Below, in pieces: positions 43,101-64,000 of a stretch of 64,000 nt of DNA. Origin of the DNA: Halichondria panicea. Lineage: Eukaryota; Porifera; Demospongiae; Suberitida; Halichondriidae. Under the pieces are notes generated by a model. That model was not told the origin of the DNA, ran no database searches, and saw only the letters and a program-made list of their open reading frames with translations. Position 1 is the first letter of the stretch, and each line of letters begins with the position of its first letter. Where the stretch lies: the NCBI RefSeq assembly GCF_963675165.1, contig NC_087380.1, positions 2,657,803 through 2,721,802 of the forward strand, given 5' to 3'. A program made the translations under genes and the position numbers.

Positions 43101-44042
43101 TGTCTATGTTACTGAAGTTCTCTCAACAAGTTGCTCTTGGGATGCAGTACCTCTCAGCTAAAGGATTTGTTCACAGAGACATGGCTGCTAGGAATGTGCT
43201 AGTGACAACAAATTATCTATGCAAGGTGGTATAATTATTACAAACGTGTAGGCTACATTACATTCATTTCAACACAACAGGTGGCTGATTTTGGAATGTC
43301 TCGAGATCTCAATGATGAAAACTACTACGTCTCACAAGTAAGAGGCATGATCCCCGTCAAGTGGACAGCCCCTGAGGCCATTCACTACAAGAAGTACTCG
43401 ACTGCCAGTGATGTGTGGGCCTACGGGTGTCTGCTCTATGAGATATGGAGCATTGGGCACAAGCCGTTTGAGGGAATATCTAATCAAGAGGTACTTACAG
43501 GCTATTGTATAATTACAGGGCTCAGCCCACGAAGTGGGCGCCAGCTATTCTGGATTATATGAGGAATGTGAAGTCGACCACATTGATATGTGAGACGAAG
43601 CATTCTGAAGTATAATCAGTTCCATGCAGTGATGTTTTTTGCACATGCAGGCTATTCGACTCATTGATTCTGGCAAGCGTCTCCCTCCACCTCCTGGCTG
43701 CCCTAAGATGATCTACGAGCTCATGATGCTATGCTGGTAAAACTTTTGTCCATGCAGGTCTTATAAAAATCTGCATGCACTTGAACTCATGCATGATGTT
43801 TCTGAGCCGACATTGCCAAACTATGTTTCTAATATAAGTCTGTCTTTGCATACAGGCATCCTGAGAGCTCCCAACGTCTTGTGTTTCGTGATACTGTGTT
43901 GACGCTGGTTGGAAATAAAGAGAGAGTTTTGAACATTCCCGAGGAGGACTCCGCCACTAACCCACTGACTGGAGTATTGGGAGCTCCACTGGAGGCCGGG
44001 GAGAACATGTACTCTCAGCTGCAAAGGAGATATATACATTGA
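40177..44042 (+). CDS. Receptor tyrosine kinase A7 (class A) with shortened stalk, complete
   Basis: 727 residues, twelve exons: 40177-40213, 40423-41061, 41113-41316, 41449-41639, 41874-41945, 42000-42121, 42171-42384, 42938-43005, 43072-43225, 43281-43490, 43651-43736, 43856-44042. Ectodomain and kinase follow A1/A6. Exon 3 is only 204 bases against 384 in A6: the Thr-rich stalk and the glycine run are deleted in frame, so [12 protein letters not shown] leads directly to the membrane helix. The kinase has [36 protein letters not shown]. The loop that follows reads VRGMIPVKW as in class B rather than GTDKIPVKW. The tail is [10 protein letters not shown]. Introns 7 and 10 carry insertions (42486-42830 and 43514-43616). 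No lesion was found. Confidence 0.9.
42486..42830. mobile_element. hAT-like miniature element in A7 intron 7
   Basis: Ends CAGGGGCGGATCTAG and CTAGATCCGCCACTG are inverse copies of the CAGNGGCGGATCTAG type seen in many non-autonomous hAT elements. Flanking ACAGT on both sides may be part of the target duplication. 345 bases, non-coding. It was copied with the duplication to 55285-55634. Confidence 0.75.
43514..43616. mobile_element. Small insertion in A7 intron 10
   Basis: A 103-base difference between A7 and the otherwise near-identical A8 intron. In A7 TATAAT stands on both sides (43508-43513 and 43611-43616); in A8 there is one copy. An insertion in A7 with a 6-base duplication explains this best. 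No family is recognised. Confidence 0.5.
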
Positions 44043-44095
44043 TTGTTTCCATGGAGGTGCAACTGCATCTGCATTTTTTTTTTACCTCACTATAT

Positions 44096-44176
44096 ATGCA
44101 ATGATCGTTGCACCTCAAAGCTCAATTGAACTCTAGTCCATGCAATGATCGTTGAATCTCGAAGCTCAATGTTGAA
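44096..44176 (+). promoter_or_regulatory. Duplicated class B upstream motif (B2 copy)
   Basis: Two copies of ATGCAATGATCGTTG followed by CTCAATGTTGA-like sequence, as upstream of B1 and B3. It was inherited with the duplication but the spacing and words are retained. Confidence 0.4.
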
Positions 44177-44296
44177 TTAACATGTAGATACTAGCTAGAT
44201 CTAAGCTGTGAGACTATAATACGTACATGTAGACTATACAGTACATGATCTACTGGAAAAGTTTTTTTTACTGTTGCATGGAATCTTCTTCAAAAG

Positions 44297-47456
<3,160 letters not shown>

Positions 47457-47637
47457 TTTTTATTGTGCACCAAACTTCACACCAGCTCCACCCCTTTTGC
47501 AAAAAACATTAAATGGTCACAAGATCTCTATACATTATTAACTATATGCAGTAGTCTGCAGTCTACAGTGCATTTTTAGTTTAAGAGCTAGACTATATCT
47601 ATGTAGTCTTGTAGATCTATCTTAGACTACTTGTAAG

Positions 47638-49883
47638 ATGAGTAAGTCATCAGGTCTTGCTCAGTGGACAGTAATCATCTGCTTTTATATAGGTGAGTCA
47701 TCTTGTTTGTTCAGTGTAGATCTGTTTGTTCAGTGTAGATCTACCATAGACTATAAAACTTAGCCAGTGGTTTATTCCTTTTATACTCTGTTATTCTTCA
47801 GCCCTTGAGGTGCTCACAATCCATGGGCAAAGTTGTCTTGTTGGAACTGATTCTTCTACAGAGTTAGTAGCCAACAGAGAACATAGTTTCTACCTCAACA
47901 CTCAAGATCCAGCTCAATGCGACGGGACAATAACTGAATTTAATTTCTGCTACTATCGCTCAACTCCATTGGCTGCATCGTATGACTTCACCTTCGCTGT
48001 GTTCAGAAGAAGCAGTGCAGAATATATAAGTGTATCAGAAGCATTCACTACAGGCAGAACTGTGGCTAATTCTAACCTTGGCTTGTTTGGCACATTTGCC
48101 TGTAGAACTTTTTCGGTAAATGATATTCTAGTGCAGGCTGGCGATGTGATTGGTGTTTGCATTTACGACCCTCCAGACAATGCTGAATCTGTCAGAATAC
48201 TTGGGAATGATTATACTAACAGACTACCAATAGACATGGTTAGCCAAAATGCAGGAGAAGATCGTTTTCTTATGTCCACCGGTAACACTGGCTATGGAGA
48301 CATGTCCGTCCCAAGTCCAGTAGCAGTTAGTTCTCTTAATATATAGCAGACGACAGAGTTTTACACATCCATGCCAACATAAGTAAGTGACAAGCCATTC
48401 AAACATAATTATGATTGACCATTTGTGTTTTACAGCTCCTCTCCCAACAACTGAACCTCAAACCAACCCCACGACTATGGGCACAACACCACCCTCCTCG
48501 ACAGATCTTCCCATAGCTACTGACAGCATGAAAGAGACTGAAAACTCAACAGGCACAATAGAGATTACTCTCTCAAATGAGGTGCCACTAACAAACTCTG
48601 CCACAACTAGTACAGGAAATGATTCGATCACCACAATGCCTTCTAGTGTCTCTTTTGCCCCAGCGGATAATACTGGAGTTGTAGCAGGTGTGGTGGTGTT
48701 TCTATTGCTAGTAATTGTCGTGGCAGTGGTGACTTTAGTAGTTGCTGTTTTTCTGGTAAAGAGAGGAAGATCCCAAAAGGAGATAATAGAGGGCAATGTT
48801 GGTGGGAACACTGATACTGGAATCAACAATGAGATGGGTAAGGTATTGTTTATCACAATAAGCATGTGGTTCACACTTTTATAGTGTTTATATTGTCAGT
48901 GTATTTATTAGATCATCTGTCAGATTGAAAGCATAATTATCACGTGTGGATTCATTGCTTATATATATGCATGCACAGAAAGAAGCCCTCACTCCATCAG
49001 TCTAAAGTCCAACGAGGCTTACGGTGTTCACGGCGAGACTCAAGACACTCCCACAGACTACTACGATAATGTTCTTACGGAATCGACTGCAGAGGGGCCT
49101 CTCTATGATAGTGTCACAGAATCTAGAGAAGGTAAAGATGTGATAAGAGGATACGCCAATGAATAATTAGGTGCTCACTAGCAATAATAATTATTGCCTG
49201 ACAATGCATGAAGTATTGATGTACCGTATAGCGTAATCTTCAAGGTGCTTAATTTTCGCTGTTTTTGAGGGTTAGCAAAATCCTCCACAAAAATGGTTCC
49301 ACAACACATGCAGCTATAACGGCAGATACAACGTGCATTGACATCCGAGAAGTATATACACAATTTATTAAGCAGTTCATCGAAAATTAATTACCTTGAA
49401 ATATTCGCACTATATGCACAATTGCTTTTATGGCATGCATTGTTATTGCAGGACAATTATCAACAACTCCCACTCAATTAACAGCCCAATGATTTAAACC
49501 CTTATGTGACTTATGAGGTAGTACCAGGACCTACACATTACAACGATTCCTGTCAACCGATACCTTTGGAAAATAATGAAGCTTACAGTGTACACAAATC
49601 TGGAAATGAAAGAAGTATAGAAATGCCGGGTGAAACATACTTTCAAGAAGTGGACCTGAAGTCCAACGAGGCGTATGGTGTGAGAGGGGAGGTGCAAGTT
49701 GCTGCCATTAATGGGACCACTGATGCAGTGTGCTATAGTGTCATTGCTGATTCGCCTGGTCAGCAATCTGGAGAAGCAACCAGTGGAACTGAAATTCAAA
49801 TGGACAGTAATGAGGCATATCGCACATCTGAGAGAGATAGACAAACTGAAGAAACACTTGATTATGACTACGCTATCCTGTAA
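47638..49883 (+). pseudogene. C2: class C receptor with kinase-less tail, same lesions as C1
   Basis: Exons: 47638-47692, 47802-48382, 48436-48837, 48979-49131, 49452-49883. A near-identical copy of C1. It shares the TA insertion that puts TAG at 48344-48346 and the disturbed start of exon 5 (TGA before VTYEVV). A 17-base deletion relative to C1 lies after exon 4. Potential product as for C1: a secreted ectodomain. The stalk, membrane and tail frames remain open despite two upstream stops, consistent with recent loss. Confidence 0.8.
49222..49414. mobile_element. Miniature element M4, duplicated copy in C2
   Basis: The copy of 39050-39242 carried along by the segmental duplication; the same inverted ends TATAGCGTAATC and its imperfect inverse. 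Confidence 0.65.
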
Positions 49884-50347
49884 ACTGATCATGAATCACT
49901 AGCTGTATGCCTGATCGTTGTAATATTTTAGTGTAACTGGTCGTTTTAAGAACCAGTGATTCTTGCTTTTAGCAGCAGGAGACGACCTCCATGCATGCAG
50001 AATTCATGCTAACTAAATAATTAGCATAGAGTAGATAAACATTAGCGTAATCAGATTTTTGTTTGTTTTTGTGTACTATTTTGGCAGATTTGAATTTGAA
50101 AACGCTAACGTTTATCTACCTCTTTTTTAGTAACCTCAAGGTAATCTACAGTTTCAATATTTACCACCACACACCCACCCTGGCCCCAATATAGCCTGGA
50201 CTCTGAATCATCACCTGTTATTATGCCTCGTGGGGTAGCCGCACGACTACTGCCAGGAAATCAGATTGCATTCCACATGCAGAGATGAGAACTTTGTTAC
50301 TGTGCAAACAACTACAAGAATAAGCAAGCAAGATACAAGTCTACAAG

Positions 50348-51225
50348 ATGAGATGCAGTACACTTTCTACAATTTTATGTATTTGTAAGTTTCTCAGATC
50401 AGGCTAGCTAGATCTACTAGACTATTATCGTCAATCTCATTGCGAAGATTGTAGTCTAGATGCTCCTTCGAGGGTTGTTAGGGTCACTATCAGAAAGAGG
50501 AAGCTAGCTGGCTTCAGAGATACGAGTGTTCTGTAGCTATGACTGAGCAAACTCTTACTGATAATTATTAACAGATGATTTATTCCTATGCAGTGTTGGT
50601 GCTCCAGCAGCTGGTGTCTGGACAGCAGTGTGGTACAGTCGGTCGTGTGGGCAGTACAAGGACTGATAACAGGAATAGAGCGCGAAATCAGTTCTTCATT
50701 GATCGTGGTAATCGTGCTGGATGTGCTGGGATGATCACCTCACTCTCTTACTGTTTCCATCGACCACCATCGACTGGCCCAGTTGCTAACGAGTATCTGA
50801 CTACAGTTGCTGTGTACAGACCAGCAAGTACCAATGCAAATGAGACTGTATTTACTGTAGTTTCTTCACCGATTACAATACGAAAGTCAGCAACAGACCT
50901 TGAAGCTGAATTGAATAATGCTACTAATACTAACTTTTCCTGCTCTGCATTTAACCTACTACAACCAATAGCCATGGCGACTGGTGATGTTCTTGGAGCG
51001 TGTGTGTTTGATCCTGATGACAGTACAAGCGGTGTCACAACTTTTCGTCTTGATATAGTCAGTAGAGCTGATCCCGATACTGAAGACGTTGTGAGAACTT
51101 TTACACATGATTCACAGCCCAGTAGTACCCCTGCTGGCTGCAGTGCTACTACTGTGCCAAGTTCCTTTGATGCAGATGCATCTGATAATAGTACATATTA
51201 TATAGCATGTATGTGTATAGATTGA
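50348..51225 (+). pseudogene. A8, 5' part: class A ectodomain cut off by foreign DNA
   Basis: Exon 1 50348-50384 and exon 2 from 50594 match A7 base for base until GATAATAGTAC at 51194. Then the sequence becomes unrelated, and the frame adds a few residues and stops at 51223-51225. The last cysteine of the ectodomain is kept ([11 protein letters not shown]), but the stalk and membrane exon are missing. The product, if any, would be a secreted ectodomain of about 220 residues. The upstream block (50252-50278) is preserved. Confidence 0.85.
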
Positions 51226-54150
51226 GAAACCTTCAAATATTGCTCAATTAGGTCATAAAATTACATTATAGTGACTATTTAGACAAAGCGCTTGGTGGAA
51301 AGAAGATTTTGCAAACGGGTACGTAGTAAAAGAACTGTAGCTATAGTTACCTACAAGTCAAGACATTTTATTTGCGCTTGCAGCCCATTATATTTAATAA
51401 TACTAACATGCATCTGCTCCAAATGTCAGAGCCCGTCACATAATTATGAGCCAAGATCATGTGTCTTAATGCTGGTGCACTTGGATGGGCTCTAGTAAAA
51501 ATTCACTCAGCTTTGATCACCTTGTGCACCACGTTATCCTCGAGCCCATACTTGGCACACACTTACTCTTGGTTAGGTGAGCAATTAACAGAAATGCTGT
51601 TTATTGTTTTTAGGTGTAGCTCTATACCGTAAATGTTATATATATATACCTTCGCACTGGTTTGCCATAAGCTGGTAGCCTTCCACACAAGAGCACACAA
51701 ATCCTCCATCAGTATTTGTGCATACTTGTTCACATAGATTAGCATCAAGGAAACACTCGTCAATATCTGAAAATTGTAAGCATTAGCTATAGTCTAAACT
51801 ATACTGACTATCATTATATACCGTAACACTTGAGTGAGTCTCCTGTGTAACCCAGGGGACAATCTCCACACACCGCCCCCACCCCAGGAGCAGGAATGTC
51901 CATGCACTCCACCCCCTCAAAACACTGGATCTCCGAACAGCCATTGCGATCTTCCTGACAGAACCTCCCGTCATACGCTGTTACAGAATATTTATAAAAT
52001 AGAGGAGTAATTAAACCAGCTTGTGAGTGACACTCACCTTCACTACACAAGCAGTTCATCACAACAGTGGTATTGCTGGTGAGTAAACCGTCCAGTGTGC
52101 AAACTCCTTCATTGACACAGGCACAGATTTCCACAGTTGGAATGAAAAGTGAGGCAGCACCTCTCGTATCGTTAGCAATGAACACAAGAGTCTTGTTGGT
52201 AACTTGTTGCAAAGTCCACATAAAGAAATACTCCCCATCTGATATCTTCTCCAATATGGGGCTGTCAGGTAGACCATCTTGGATATTCAACGTAAAATTA
52301 TCATCCGAATCAACCAAACTTAGAGCGAGAACAGACTGTTCCCCTAGGTTGACCCTTAAAGTAGCTTCAGCTGAAATGTTTGGTGGAAAATTATCTGCAC
52401 AGATGCATGGGAAAGTTATAAACAATTCACATTGTTTATATTGATCTTACTTAAAGTTGCAATGGTCATACTAGTTTCTTTTTCTGTGTCCAATGTAGTC
52501 TGTGCGACATCATTGTCTTCAGTAATCAACAAATCGTACAGACACTGTCGATTGTTTTCACAGAGCGTTCTTTGTGCATCAGTAAAATTCAAGTTATCAA
52601 AAAATATTGGAGTATATGCATTTGGTGCTTGACGCCTCTTTCTTGCACCATGGTCATCATCATTAGGTACAGGTACATAAGCATTACGAAATAAAAGTGA
52701 CTCTGTCACCATCCCTGCATTGTAATACAATTAAGTTATTCAATGCACAATTATAGAGATCTCTACACATTATTTTGCTTACATGAGGTCATAGCGGAAT
52801 AAACTCCTTGATCCGATGTGTAGGGTACAGGCTGGTTCTCTCTTGTAAATAGCTCACGATCAATACTAAGACTACCATCAAAATTCCCAAGCAATCCTCG
52901 TACTTGACGCATGTATGAAGTGGGGACTTTAAGTTTGTAGCTAAAGAAATTAAAGTTTTTGTACCAGTGCAAATTAATAATTAGTGATATTCCACTTCTG
53001 AAAAAATCTGCAGTAAGTTTGTTGTTTCTATCTCTCCGTAACTGTACTAAAGTAGTGTCATCATCTGGCCATCTACTGACCGGTGGAAGTTGGTCAGTTA
53101 TTTCATTATTGGACTCCACAATTCTCCATCCTGTTGGCCCATTGTTTGTGCCAGTCACCTGATTATGACATAAATTATTAATTAACTCACAACATAATCG
53201 AAGCATACATGACAATGCAACCAAATGCAAATATAAATTGGCAGGAATAATTATAAATTATTATTAGTCTTACTTCAAATGATTTATCAGTGTCTCCAAA
53301 GGCAAGGCCGGTATGCCACGTAGCTTTACGATCATTGATGATTCTCTCCATTCTCCCTTGAACAGTAATTGAAGGAGACAACGTTTTGAACACTGTAAAG
53401 TCTCCGATTCCTTGAAAGTCAAACTTTAACCCATCAAATGTAGTGAAGTGTGGATCTCCCGAGCCAGTACCTATGTATACATCACTATAGTGTGATACAT
53501 CCTCAATAATTATAGTGAACATTATAATTAGGCACTGGCAATCATGACATTAGTATCAGGAGCACAGGAGTGTCTTACTATGCATAGACTCAATGTCGTC
53601 TTTCCTTGTTTGTAATGTGCAATTGTTCTGTACACGTGCGGCTGATAACGTGAATGTACAATGAATAATGATAGCAGCACTTAAGTAGCGGTTTGACAAC
53701 GTTTGTACATAGCAGGACGATACAGAATCCGCTTAGTAAGACACTCTATCTCCTCATGTGCTCCTGATATCAATATTTCTCTAAGGACAAAATAACCAAC
53801 TATACAAACTTACCTACAACAGATGGTTTATATCCACTGCAATTGTTGTTAGGTCTTCTTTGAAAGAATTTCATACAGAAATCTTTCCCTTGTTCATAAC
53901 CAGTGCAGCAAGTCATTTTAAATGTCTTATCGCCAAAAGTCACATCCAGCTGGTCCCTTAATTTGTTGTATTTAGTTGGTTCTCGTAAGGGATGTTGAAA
54001 AAGTAGCGATCCAGCATCAACACTTTCCGTAGTGATCAGTGCTCCACTGCCAATTACAAAAAGAAAAATAATTACCACATCTTATTACAATACCGTGTAG
54101 CGGATAAATTTGACGAATGACGCAATTGAACTATTATTGGCAATAATTAT
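51195..54150. other. Foreign segment replacing A8 ectodomain end and membrane exon
   Basis: Homology with A7 stops at 51194 and resumes near 54150 (ACTCTCGTATGATTGTG). About 2956 bases replace about 320 bases. It contains the minus-strand gene fragment, unassigned sequence at 51226-51640 and a short M1-like word near 54092 (ACCGTGTAGCGG). No terminal repeat or target duplication was seen, so a non-homologous rearrangement fits better than transposition. A genome assembly join is also possible. Confidence 0.8.
51650..54046 (-). pseudogene. Partial AMOP-VWD-EGF (mucin-4/SUSD2-like) gene fragment
   Basis: Seven minus-strand exons with good splice sites and matching phases: 53814-54046, 53274-53470, 52783-53158, 52451-52714, 52038-52394, 51822-51977, 51650-51766. 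In order they encode an AMOP domain (CCTGYEQGKDFC, RRPNNNCSGYKP), a von Willebrand D domain (GDPHFTTFDG to GLLGNFDG), a linker region with RKRR (ARKRRQ, possible furin site), a beta-rich region, an EGF-like domain and a calcium-binding EGF (DIDECFLDANLC). The order matches MUC4/SUSD2-type extracellular proteins. There is no start codon or signal at the 5' end and no stop at the 3' end within the insert. It is bounded by A8 sequence on both sides, so it is a fragment placed here by rearrangement. Confidence 0.85.
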
Positions 54151-54247
54151 AATGGACTCTCGTATGATTGTGTAATCTCTAAAAGGTGTAGTTTCAATAG
54201 TTGTCTTAATTCTACGGACACTTGAATGCCTTTAATTAACATTACAG

Positions 54248-56729
54248 ACAACCAGTTGTACTCGGCAGTAGCTGGTGCTGAAAGCTTGGAGAGAGCTAAA
54301 CGGGAACAGCCACAGCAACAAGGCAGTCAGTGGCCCACACAGTCCCAGGAGCATGTGTATGAGTTTGAGGGGGCGTTCAGTCCTAACCGGTCAATGGAGC
54401 CCACCACCTACGCTGAAGTTGGGCCCTTTGGTGCAGTGGTGAGGGCAAAAAGCTGTGCAGTTATGTACTAAATTGTCTAGGGTATCATATTATAGTGACA
54501 CTGTTGTCATTACACCTATAAGTGCATGTTGTGTAGCTTTAATAGGTATCATCTATCACACGCCCTTAAAAAGGTATAATGCATGCAACTAATATGAATT
54601 CCTTTAACTTAATCACACGTTGTCATGACATACTGTTAGTCATTTGTATTTTTATACAATGCATCTATACAGACTGGCTGTGAGATTGTGTATGAGTCTC
54701 CACTGGATGCCCCGGCTATCAGCTACAATAAACTGTTGGAAAAGGTACAACTTTTCAAGTTTACATGCACATTGTATGGTTAACGAATATGAATACAGAA
54801 CAAGAAAGAGGACATTTATGTCGGAGAAAATCCGTACGAAAAACCAGCGTCTAGAGAGAATGATATCTATGCTCAGTTGCAGACCTGGAGGGTGACACAC
54901 TTGAACAGAGAAGACATTAAGTAAGTTTTGTATTTCATGGAGAAAAATTGGCGACAACACTACATACAGGATTGCTGGTCACCTTGGGTCTGGTCAGTTT
55001 GGCAGTGTGGAGCAAGGAGTGTGGAAGAGACAGGGAACTCAACCAGTGGACGTGGCACTCAAGAGTCTCACCAAAACATCAGAAGAGGACAAAATCAAGT
55101 TCCTCCAAGAAGCCGCCATCATGGCTCAGTTCAGACACCCTAACGTTATCATGCTCCATGGAGTAGTCACCAGTGGAGACCCTGTGAGTGCATGGTATTA
55201 GCTCAAATTACCTCTGCTGACTTGCTAAGTTTGTTTGTCCAACAAATACAAAAATAGAAATATAGATTTCTGCACAGCAACAGTCAGGGGCGGATCTAGC
55301 AGGTAGCAGAGGGTGCTCAAGCACACCCATGACCTTGGACAAATTGTGTCTCACTCATTGGCTGATGGAAGTCATGCACTCTCAGACTTGGTACTATATA
55401 TAGCTAGCTGAGTACCTGTAAACCTATCTATTACAGTAGTGTCTTTTAAAAGCTGTGATAAAAGCTGCACTGCAGTGCTGACTCGACTCGACTCGACAAG
55501 TGCAGTATGCTAGCAAACTGCACCTACTGGAAATGACATCAAATAGGGGCGCCAGATTTTCGCGCGCATTTTTTGAGGGAGGCTCTTTGCCTCTCTTGCA
55601 GCACCTACCTACCACTTTTCTAGATCCGCCACTGACAGTTGATTACACTATAAAGGTTCACTGCATGATCACACATCATAGGCCCATTCAGTATACTGTA
55701 ATGCTGTGCACTGTAACTTTGCTCATTCAACAGATAATGCTTGTGGTGGAAATGGCAAAGAAAGGTGACTTGCGAAAGTTTCTATTATCTCTTCGACCTG
55801 AGTAAGTTTCTATTTAATCTACAGTTTAGATATTCAATATTTATCACCCCACCCCCACCCCTTATAGCCCAGGGCAGTTAATGCCGAGCAACACATTGTC
55901 TATGTTACTGAAGTTCTCTCAACAAGTTGCTCTTGGGATGCAGTACCTCTCAGCTAAAGGATTTGTTCACAGAGACATGGCTGCTAGGAATGTGCTAGTG
56001 ACAACAAATTATCTATGCAAGGTGGTATAATTATTACAAACGTGTAGGCTACATTACATTCATTTCAACACAACAGGTGGCTGATTTTGGAATGTCTCGA
56101 GATCTCAATGATGAAAACTACTACGTCTCACAAGTAAGAGGTATGATCCCTGTCAAGTGGACAGCCCCTGAGGCCATTCACTACAAGAAGTACTCGACTG
56201 CCAGTGATGTGTGGGCCTACGGGTGTCTGCTCTATGAGATATGGAGCATTGGGCACAAGCCGTTTGAGAGAATATCTAATCAAGAGGTACTTACAGGCTA
56301 TTGTATAATCAGTTCCATGCAGTGATGTTTTTTGTGCATGCAGGCTATTCGACTCATTGATTCTGGCAAGCGTCTCCCTCCTCCTCCTGGCTGCCCTAAG
56401 ATGATCTACGAGCTCATGATGCTATGCTGGTAAAACTTTTGTCCATGCAGGTCTATATAAAAATCTGCATGCACTTGAACTCATGCATGATGTTTCTGAG
56501 CCAAAATATGTTTCTAAATATTAAGTCTGTCTTTGCATGCAGGCATCCTGAGAGCTCCCAACGTCTTGTGTTTCGTGATACTGTGTTGACGCTGGTTGGA
56601 AATAAAGAGAGAGTTTTGAACATTCCCGAGGAGGACTCCGCCACTAACCCACTGACTGGAGTATTGGGAGCTCCACTGGAGGCCGGGGAGAACATGTACT
56701 CTCAGCTGCAAAGGAGATATATACATTGA
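54248..56729 (+). pseudogene. A8, 3' part: juxtamembrane and kinase exons without receptor front
   Basis: Exons: 54248-54438, 54673-54744, 54799-54920, 54970-55183, 55734-55801, 55868-56021, 56077-56286, 56344-56429, 56543-56729. All are open and near-identical to A7: [46 protein letters not shown]. The signal, ectodomain end and membrane segment are lost to the segment at 51195-54150. It might still produce a cytoplasmic kinase if a promoter exists, but there is no evidence of one. Confidence 0.85.
55285..55634. mobile_element. hAT-like miniature element, duplicated copy in A8
   Basis: Copy of 42486-42830 with the same CAGGGGCGGATCTAG ends. Small differences (for example an extra CGACT repeat near 55490) show divergence since the duplication. 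Confidence 0.75.
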
Positions 56730-56781
56730 TTGTTTCCATGGAGATGCAACTGCATCTGCATTTTTTTTACCTCAGTATATA

Positions 56782-56866
56782 TGCAATGATCGTTGCACCT
56801 CAAAGCTCAATTGAACTCTAGTCCATGCAATGATCGTTGAATCTCAAAGCTCAATGTTGAATTAAC
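56782..56866 (+). promoter_or_regulatory. Duplicated class B upstream motif (B3 copy)
   Basis: TGCAATGATCGTTGCACCTC, then about 40 bases later TGCAATGATCGTTGAATCTC, as before B1 and B2. Confidence 0.4.
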
Positions 56867-56966
56867 ATAGCTAGATCTAAGCTGTGGGTTCCAAGCTGTG
56901 AGACTATAATACGTACATGTACACTATAAAATACATGATCTACTAGGAAAAGTTTTTTATTGTTGC

Positions 56967-60102
<3,136 letters not shown>

Positions 60103-60278
60103 TTTTTATTGTGCACCAAACTTCACACCAGCTCCACCCCTTTTGCAAAAAACATTAAATGGTCACAAGATCTCTATCCATTATTAATGCAGTAGTCTGC
60201 AGTCTACAGTGCATTTTAGTTTAAGAGCTAGACTATTATCTATGTAGTCTTGTAGATCTATCTTAGACTACTTGTAAG

Positions 60279-64000
<3,722 letters not shown>

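Noticed and set aside
51650-54046. AMOP/VWD/EGF exons as part of a receptor on the array
   Set aside because: They are on the opposite strand with their own consistent splice phases and interrupt the A8 gene, so they cannot be in the same transcript.

Overview
The window is animal genomic DNA: AT-rich, with small GT-AG introns and exon families that conserve intron phase. Its dominant content is a head-to-tail, all plus-strand array of 14 related single-pass receptor genes and gene remnants from about 7.1 kb to the right edge. Expanded arrays of receptor tyrosine kinases (RTKs) with unrecognised ectodomains, together with an AMOP/VWD/EGF gene fragment, suggest a sponge, probably a demosponge. 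I cannot name the species from sequence alone.

Layout. 1-257: last exon of a HECT-type ubiquitin ligase, apparently frameshifted. 258-7100: gene-poor DNA with miniature transposons and two doubtful minus-strand exons. 7.1-11.1 kb: RTK A1 (complete). 12-15 kb: pseudogene A2, split by a Mutator-like element with a 9-bp target duplication. 15.4-21.4 kb: pseudogene A3, whose tail is interrupted by a 3.17-kb foldback element made of mirrored satellite arrays. 21.6-24.0 kb: A4, an intact kinase-less receptor with ITIM-like tyrosine motifs. 25.1-29.3 kb: RTK A5 (one frameshift). 30.1-33.6 kb: RTK A6 (complete). From about 33.9 kb a [B RTK - C kinase-less receptor - A RTK] trio of about 10.2 kb is repeated: B1-C1-A7 (33.9-44.1 kb) and B2-C2-A8 (44.1-56.8 kb), then B3-C3 (56.8 kb to the edge). 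In the third unit the C gene carries a kinase. A8 is broken by about 2.95 kb holding part of a minus-strand mucin-4-like gene.

Three ectodomain classes (A, B, C) share one fold signature: about 190 residues, six conserved cysteines, and an SYCxxRP-like and a GDVxGxCxxxP-like motif. All three use a first exon that splits the signal peptide with a phase-1 intron. The ectodomain and stalk/membrane exons of classes A and C are symmetrical 1-1 modules, while class B has them fused in one 1-1 exon. These modules are followed either by three tyrosine-rich juxtamembrane exons plus seven kinase exons, or by two or three tyrosine-rich tail exons with no kinase. I infer a paired-receptor system: the same recognition domain is coupled either to a kinase or to a phosphotyrosine docking/inhibitory tail. 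Diversity would come from tandem duplication, exon shuffling, gene conversion of kinase exons and transposon damage.
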